NCBI GenBank assembly: GCA_027044005.1
Contig: JALUDK010000140.1
Coordinates: 1 to 16,020, forward strand
Source of the DNA: Acidilobaceae archaeon
GTDB lineage: Archaea; Thermoproteota; Thermoprotei_A; Sulfolobales; Acidilobaceae
DNA length: 16,020 nt
Direction: 5' to 3'
The position numbers and the translations under genes are program-made. This document shows, piece by piece, positions 13,202 through 16,020 of the stretch. The notes beneath the pieces were generated by a model. That model saw nothing but the letters and a program-made list of their open reading frames with translations. It had not been told where the DNA came from and did no database searches. Each line of letters starts with the position of its first letter. Position 1 is the first letter of the stretch.

Positions 13202-14068
13202 TTGACCCTATGCACAGTACTAGCCGGTGGCGCCTCTCTCCGCTTCCCCGGCGGGAAACTATCCTCGAGCCTACTAGGGGAGCCCCTCCTCCTTAGGGTT
13301 GTCAAGATCCTCGAGGCCAGCGGGATCTGCCGGAGGCTAGTAGTATCTACAAGCCCGGTAGCCCTAGTGGAGGTTAAGGCCATCCTAGGTGGCGCCTATG
13401 ACTTGGTGGTGGATCATGATTGGCTTCCTTGCAGGGGCCCCCTGAGGGGGATCGCCACTATAGCCGTAAGCCATGCCCCACCCGAGATGGTGCTGGCAGC
13501 TGGGGATATGGCATGGCTATCCCCCAACGCGCTAGAAGCCCTAGTTGACGAGGCTAGGAGGCATGGAGCCACGGCTGCGGCTCCAATGTGGGCTACAGGC
13601 TTTGTACAGACACTGGCAGCTTACATAAGGGAGCCCTGGCTAGCGGTAGAGGCATGCATGCGGAGGGGCTCCCTGGCCAGGCCGAGCGATATATACCGGT
13701 CCTCCTCGAGGCCTGTGATAGTAGGGTCGGCCCACCTGGGGGATAGCGACGGTAAGCTATTCATGAGCGTAAACACCATGGAGGAGATACTCAGACCTCG
13801 ACCGGATCCGCCGGGTAAGGGGGTTGTCGTAGCGTCAGAGGCATCAAGGCTACATAGGATAGCCCTAAGCAAGGAATCAACAAACCCATCAGGGAGCCTA
13901 GCCTACTACTGGATGGAGGCGCACTGGTACAAGAACGCTGGCCTCACCCATCTAGCACGCCATGCATGGCAGGACTACTGCTGGTCGCTCCACAGGGCTG
14001 GCCATAGCGGGGCGGCTTCGAGCAGATTCTCACTCATGCCGTGCAGGTCCAGGAGCCGTGGCGCCTAG
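13202..14068 (+). CDS. mobA: MobA-like molybdenum cofactor guanylyltransferase with C-terminal extension
   Basis: A 288-residue protein whose first 200 residues are a Rossmann-type nucleotidyltransferase of the MobA family, which adds GMP to molybdopterin cofactor for formate dehydrogenase-type enzymes. Marks: VLAGGASLRFPGGKL at 6-20 (nucleotide loop; K19 equivalent of the conserved Lys), CRGPLRGI at 77-84, AAGDMAWL at 99-106 with metal-binding D102, and FMSVNTMEEI at 187-196. From about 203 there is an extra segment rich in Trp, Tyr and His (YYWMEAHWYKN, HAWQDYCWSL) that reads as helices and is not part of the usual fold. The start TTG 13202 is chosen because it sits just before the LAGG strand; GGTGG lies 8 bases upstream. 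Convergent with fdhD and sharing its stop CTAG. Other NTP-transferases are possible, but the context favours MobA. Confidence 0.8.
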   Translation: MTLCTVLAGGASLRFPGGKLSSSLLGEPLLLRVVKILEASGICRRLVVSTSPVALVEVKAILGGAYDLVVDHDWLPCRGPLRGIATIAVSHAPPEMVLAAGDMAWLSPNALEALVDEARRHGATAAAPMWATGFVQTLAAYIREPWLAVEACMRRGSLARPSDIYRSSSRPVIVGSAHLGDSDGKLFMSVNTMEEILRPRPDPPGKGVVVASEASRLHRIALSKESTNPSGSLAYYWMEAHWYKNAGLTHLARHAWQDYCWSLHRAGHSGAASSRFSLMPCRSRSRGA

Positions 14069-14826
14069 CTATCAGACAGGCTGCCAGAGAGGATGACTAT
14101 ACTCCTACCCCGCCCATTCTTAGCATTGGAGACCAGAGTTACGCCAAGCCTCCTAGCCGCTTCGATCCCACTCATCAGGGGGCCCCTCATTGTAACCACC
14201 AGCCCCACCCCGGCACTGGCTAGCCTATAGACCATGTCAGCAGAGGCCCTCCCAGTTGTAGCCGCTACCAGGCCCGGCTTACCGAGCAGGTCATTCAGTA
14301 GCGCGAGGCCAACCGCCTTGAGCACGGCAGTATGCCTACTAGTGTCATGGGCAGCTACGAGAACCCCATCCTCCAGGCTGTATATCGCCGCGGTGTGCGC
14401 GGAGACCCTGTACTTGGCTCCAGCAGTCCTCCCCGAGAAGTCCTTGTAAAGGAGCTTAACATGGCTCCACGTGTATCTAGCACCGCCTCGAGCCTTATCC
14501 ACGGAGGGGCCCACCGGGGCGCCACATTCCCCCGGGCTAAGTAGCACCGGCTGGGGGCCTAGCGCATCTAGGCCAGTCACCCTTATACTATCGCCTATGA
14601 CCTCGACGCCGATACTACCCGGGTCTATGCCAGGCTGCTCCCCCACGGCCAGCCCTAGGCCGGCCTCCTCTAGGTTGGTTGGCATAGCAACTATATTCCC
14701 CTGGAGGACGCCATCAATGTAGATCCTGTAGAGCTTGTCTATGGCAACCCTTATGTCCCCGATCTCCTTGTATGCAATCCCAGTCTCTCCCGCGATCCTG
14801 AAGCCTGTGATGCTACTCAGCCTCAC
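14065..14826 (-). CDS. fdhD: FdhD-like sulfurtransferase for formate dehydrogenase maturation
   Basis: A 253-residue FdhD-family protein, which passes sulfur to the Mo/W cofactor before it enters formate dehydrogenase. Marks: MPTNLEEAGLGLAVGE (48-63); GECGAPVG with C101, the sulfur-carrying position; HDTSRHTAVLKAVG at 160-173, the family's D-x-G-R-H-N-A motif in variant form; TTGRASADMVYRL at 190-202; and a closing MRGPLMSGIEAARRLGVTLV. The family often has Cys-x-x-Cys at the active loop; only the first Cys is present here. GTG 14826 begins 3 bases after the FdhE-like stop, so the two are one operon with the cytochrome b gene. Its stop overlaps that of mobA. Confidence 0.87.
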   Translation of the reverse strand: MRLSSITGFRIAGETGIAYKEIGDIRVAIDKLYRIYIDGVLQGNIVAMPTNLEEAGLGLAVGEQPGIDPGSIGVEVIGDSIRVTGLDALGPQPVLLSPGECGAPVGPSVDKARGGARYTWSHVKLLYKDFSGRTAGAKYRVSAHTAAIYSLEDGVLVAAHDTSRHTAVLKAVGLALLNDLLGKPGLVAATTGRASADMVYRLASAGVGLVVTMRGPLMSGIEAARRLGVTLVSNAKNGRGRSIVILSGSLSDS

Positions 14827-14829
14827 GCT

Positions 14830-15426
14830 CTAGACCCCCAAGAGTATACTGGCTAGTATCACCTCAGCCTGCTTGGGCCTCACACTAGTCACCGCCATCC
14901 TGTACCCGCAGGACTGGCACTCCCTCACCTCTAGCACTCCAGGCTTTATTATGTAGATGTTGAATGAGTTCCTGCCGTGAGACCCGCAGGAGGGGCATCT
15001 CCACTCCTCTACACTCCACTCCATCCCGCATATGCACCTAGCAATGGGTGTATAGCCGTCGAAGAACCCCTGGCTAACCCTGGATAGGACTATGACTCTG
15101 GGCTTGGAGCCGCATACAGGGCACACTGCCCCCATGGCTCTAGGCGCCTGGCCCCCCAGCTTTAGGTAAATCCTCCTTATTGCAAGATACCGTGCAAGGC
15201 CCACATTACCGGTAGCCTCTATCGCGGCGCCAGTAACCTCCTCGAGGTTTACTACTCTCGAGGCAAGCGGGCCGCCATTCTGGGCCCCTAGCCTGGGCTC
15301 GGGTAGCCCGGTGGCTAGCTTCTCTAGCTCCTCAGCCTCTCCCGCAAGCTCCTCCAGGTCTTTCACGCACTCATCCACACATAGCTTGGCTAGGCCCTCG
15401 AGTAGGGGGTACCTGGATGGGTTCAC
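14830..15426 (-). CDS. fdhE: FdhE-like formate dehydrogenase accessory protein
   Basis: A 198-residue protein with a helical N-terminal half and a cysteine-rich C-terminal half: C102/C105, C131/C133 (CIC rather than CxxC), C144/C147 and C170/C173, which can form two zinc-ribbon/rubredoxin sites. FdhE helps assemble formate dehydrogenase and works beside FdhD, whose gene follows after 3 bases. GTG 15426 overlaps the TGA of the upstream cytochrome b gene by 4 bases (GTGA), so translation is coupled. It is shorter than the second FdhE-like protein at 4213-4974, lacks that protein's long tail, and is the one in the expected genetic setting. The function rests on family and context. Confidence 0.8.
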   Translation of the reverse strand: MNPSRYPLLEGLAKLCVDECVKDLEELAGEAEELEKLATGLPEPRLGAQNGGPLASRVVNLEEVTGAAIEATGNVGLARYLAIRRIYLKLGGQAPRAMGAVCPVCGSKPRVIVLSRVSQGFFDGYTPIARCICGMEWSVEEWRCPSCGSHGRNSFNIYIIKPGVLEVRECQSCGYRMAVTSVRPKQAEVILASILLGV

Positions 15427-16019
15427 TCCTCTCCTCCCCCGGCTCCAAGGTGCTCCGTAGCCCAGCCCTCAGGGACCTCGCCGCTGGTGAACATTGCCCT
15501 GAGTAGGGGCCTGTTGGACGGGTGTAGGGTTGCGTAGGTGTGGAGTAGTAGGAAGAGTATTGCCAGGGCGAAGCCTATGTCGTGTAGGGTGTACATGAGC
15601 CTAGCGGTTGATAAGCTTAGGCCCAGCTGCTCCTTGTATAGTAGTGCAACCCCGCTTATGGATAGGAGTATTGTGGATGCTAGTAGTATTATGAAGAGCC
15701 ACCCTGCTAGGACATTGTATCTACCCATCCTAGCTTTCACCTCCCACGGTATGGGCTTGCCCAGCGTGTAGTGCTTGATCAACGCGGCCGCCTCCCTAGC
15801 CTGCTCTCCCAGGCTCCTAGCTATGGCTTTGAGTATGTGGAACTTCCTGTTGAATGCCAAGTAGTAGACTAGGTACACCACCACGAAGGCGCCCCAGGCC
15901 AGGCCGACCACCCTGTGCCAGGTCCTGGCCCACTGGACACCCACAACGACGGGGTCGGCGTCAACTCCCTCCAGGGTTGAGAGGGGCTGACCTATGGCCA
16001 GGGCTATCCACGACGTGAC
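15423..16019 (-). CDS. Formate dehydrogenase gamma subunit, cytochrome b (5' end outside window)
   Basis: The frame stays open to the right edge (198 residues seen, beginning VTSWIALAIG), so the GTG at 15944 is probably internal. It matches FdnI/FdoI, the haem-b membrane subunit that anchors formate dehydrogenase and passes electrons to quinone. Visible are a helix after WARTWHR, a haem-type His; a long loop around KHYTLGKPIPW; a third helix near AGWLFIILLAS; and a fourth with His-Asp and a second His 14 residues on (TLHDIGFALAI...LLHTY), the spacing of the two haem ligands in FdnI. The tail MFTSGEVPEGWATEH matches the family end. It leads directly into fdhE and fdhD; the catalytic and iron-sulfur subunits are probably further right. 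Confidence 0.82.
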   Translation of the reverse strand, partial: VTSWIALAIGQPLSTLEGVDADPVVVGVQWARTWHRVVGLAWGAFVVVYLVYYLAFNRKFHILKAIARSLGEQAREAAALIKHYTLGKPIPWEVKARMGRYNVLAGWLFIILLASTILLSISGVALLYKEQLGLSLSTARLMYTLHDIGFALAILFLLLHTYATLHPSNRPLLRAMFTSGEVPEGWATEHLGAGGGEE

Positions 16020-16020
16020 G

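Overview
The window looks like chromosomal DNA from a hyperthermophilic archaeon of the Thermoproteota (crenarchaeal) type. I infer this from the gene content: a HerA/NurA-type helicase-nuclease pair, an archaeal pyruvoyl-type AdoMet/arginine decarboxylase and an MfnA-type decarboxylase. It also fits the TATA boxes just upstream of genes, the frequent GTG/TTG starts, and the heavy use of AGG for Arg and CTA/ATA for Leu/Ile. Genus is not decidable by eye. I saw no rRNA, tRNA, CRISPR array, transposase or integrase.

Layout. (1) 1-1819, plus strand: the end of a NuoL-like gene and a complete NuoN-like gene, both membrane proton-pump subunits. (2) 1820-2995: an AT-richer stretch with little coding at its left end, then a PD-(D/E)XK nuclease gene that appears split by a +1 frameshift. 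(3) 3121-4974, plus: an MfnA-type PLP decarboxylase and an FdhE-like zinc protein. (4) 4852-10119, minus: a compact run of NurA-like protein, HerA-like ATPase, metallo-beta-lactamase-fold (MBL) nuclease and a four-helix membrane protein. (5) 10334-11616, plus, divergent from nurA: a DUF5591/ArcS-C-like protein and a short tRNA-guanine-transglycosylase-like (TGT/DpdA-like) protein. (6) 11613-12601, minus: a divergent nucleoside-phosphorylase-fold protein and a small helical protein. (7) 12684-13064, plus: the AdoMet/arginine decarboxylase proenzyme, followed by a strong GC hairpin. (8) 13202-14068, plus: a MobA-like protein, meeting tail-to-tail a minus-strand formate dehydrogenase accessory run (14065 to the right edge) of cytochrome b gamma subunit, FdhE and FdhD.

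How the genes fit together. The right end serves formate dehydrogenase: a membrane cytochrome, two maturation factors and a Mo-cofactor nucleotidyltransferase; the catalytic subunits are presumably just beyond the right edge. The left end is part of a complex I-like or related proton-pumping module. The centre is the most unusual part. An enlarged NurA-like/HerA-like pair sits in an overlapping operon with an MBL nuclease and without Mre11/Rad50 alongside, and it is divergent from a DUF5591-like/TGT-like pair of the kind that handles 7-deazaguanine bases. A DNA-modification-plus-nuclease system is a testable hypothesis, not a demonstrated one.
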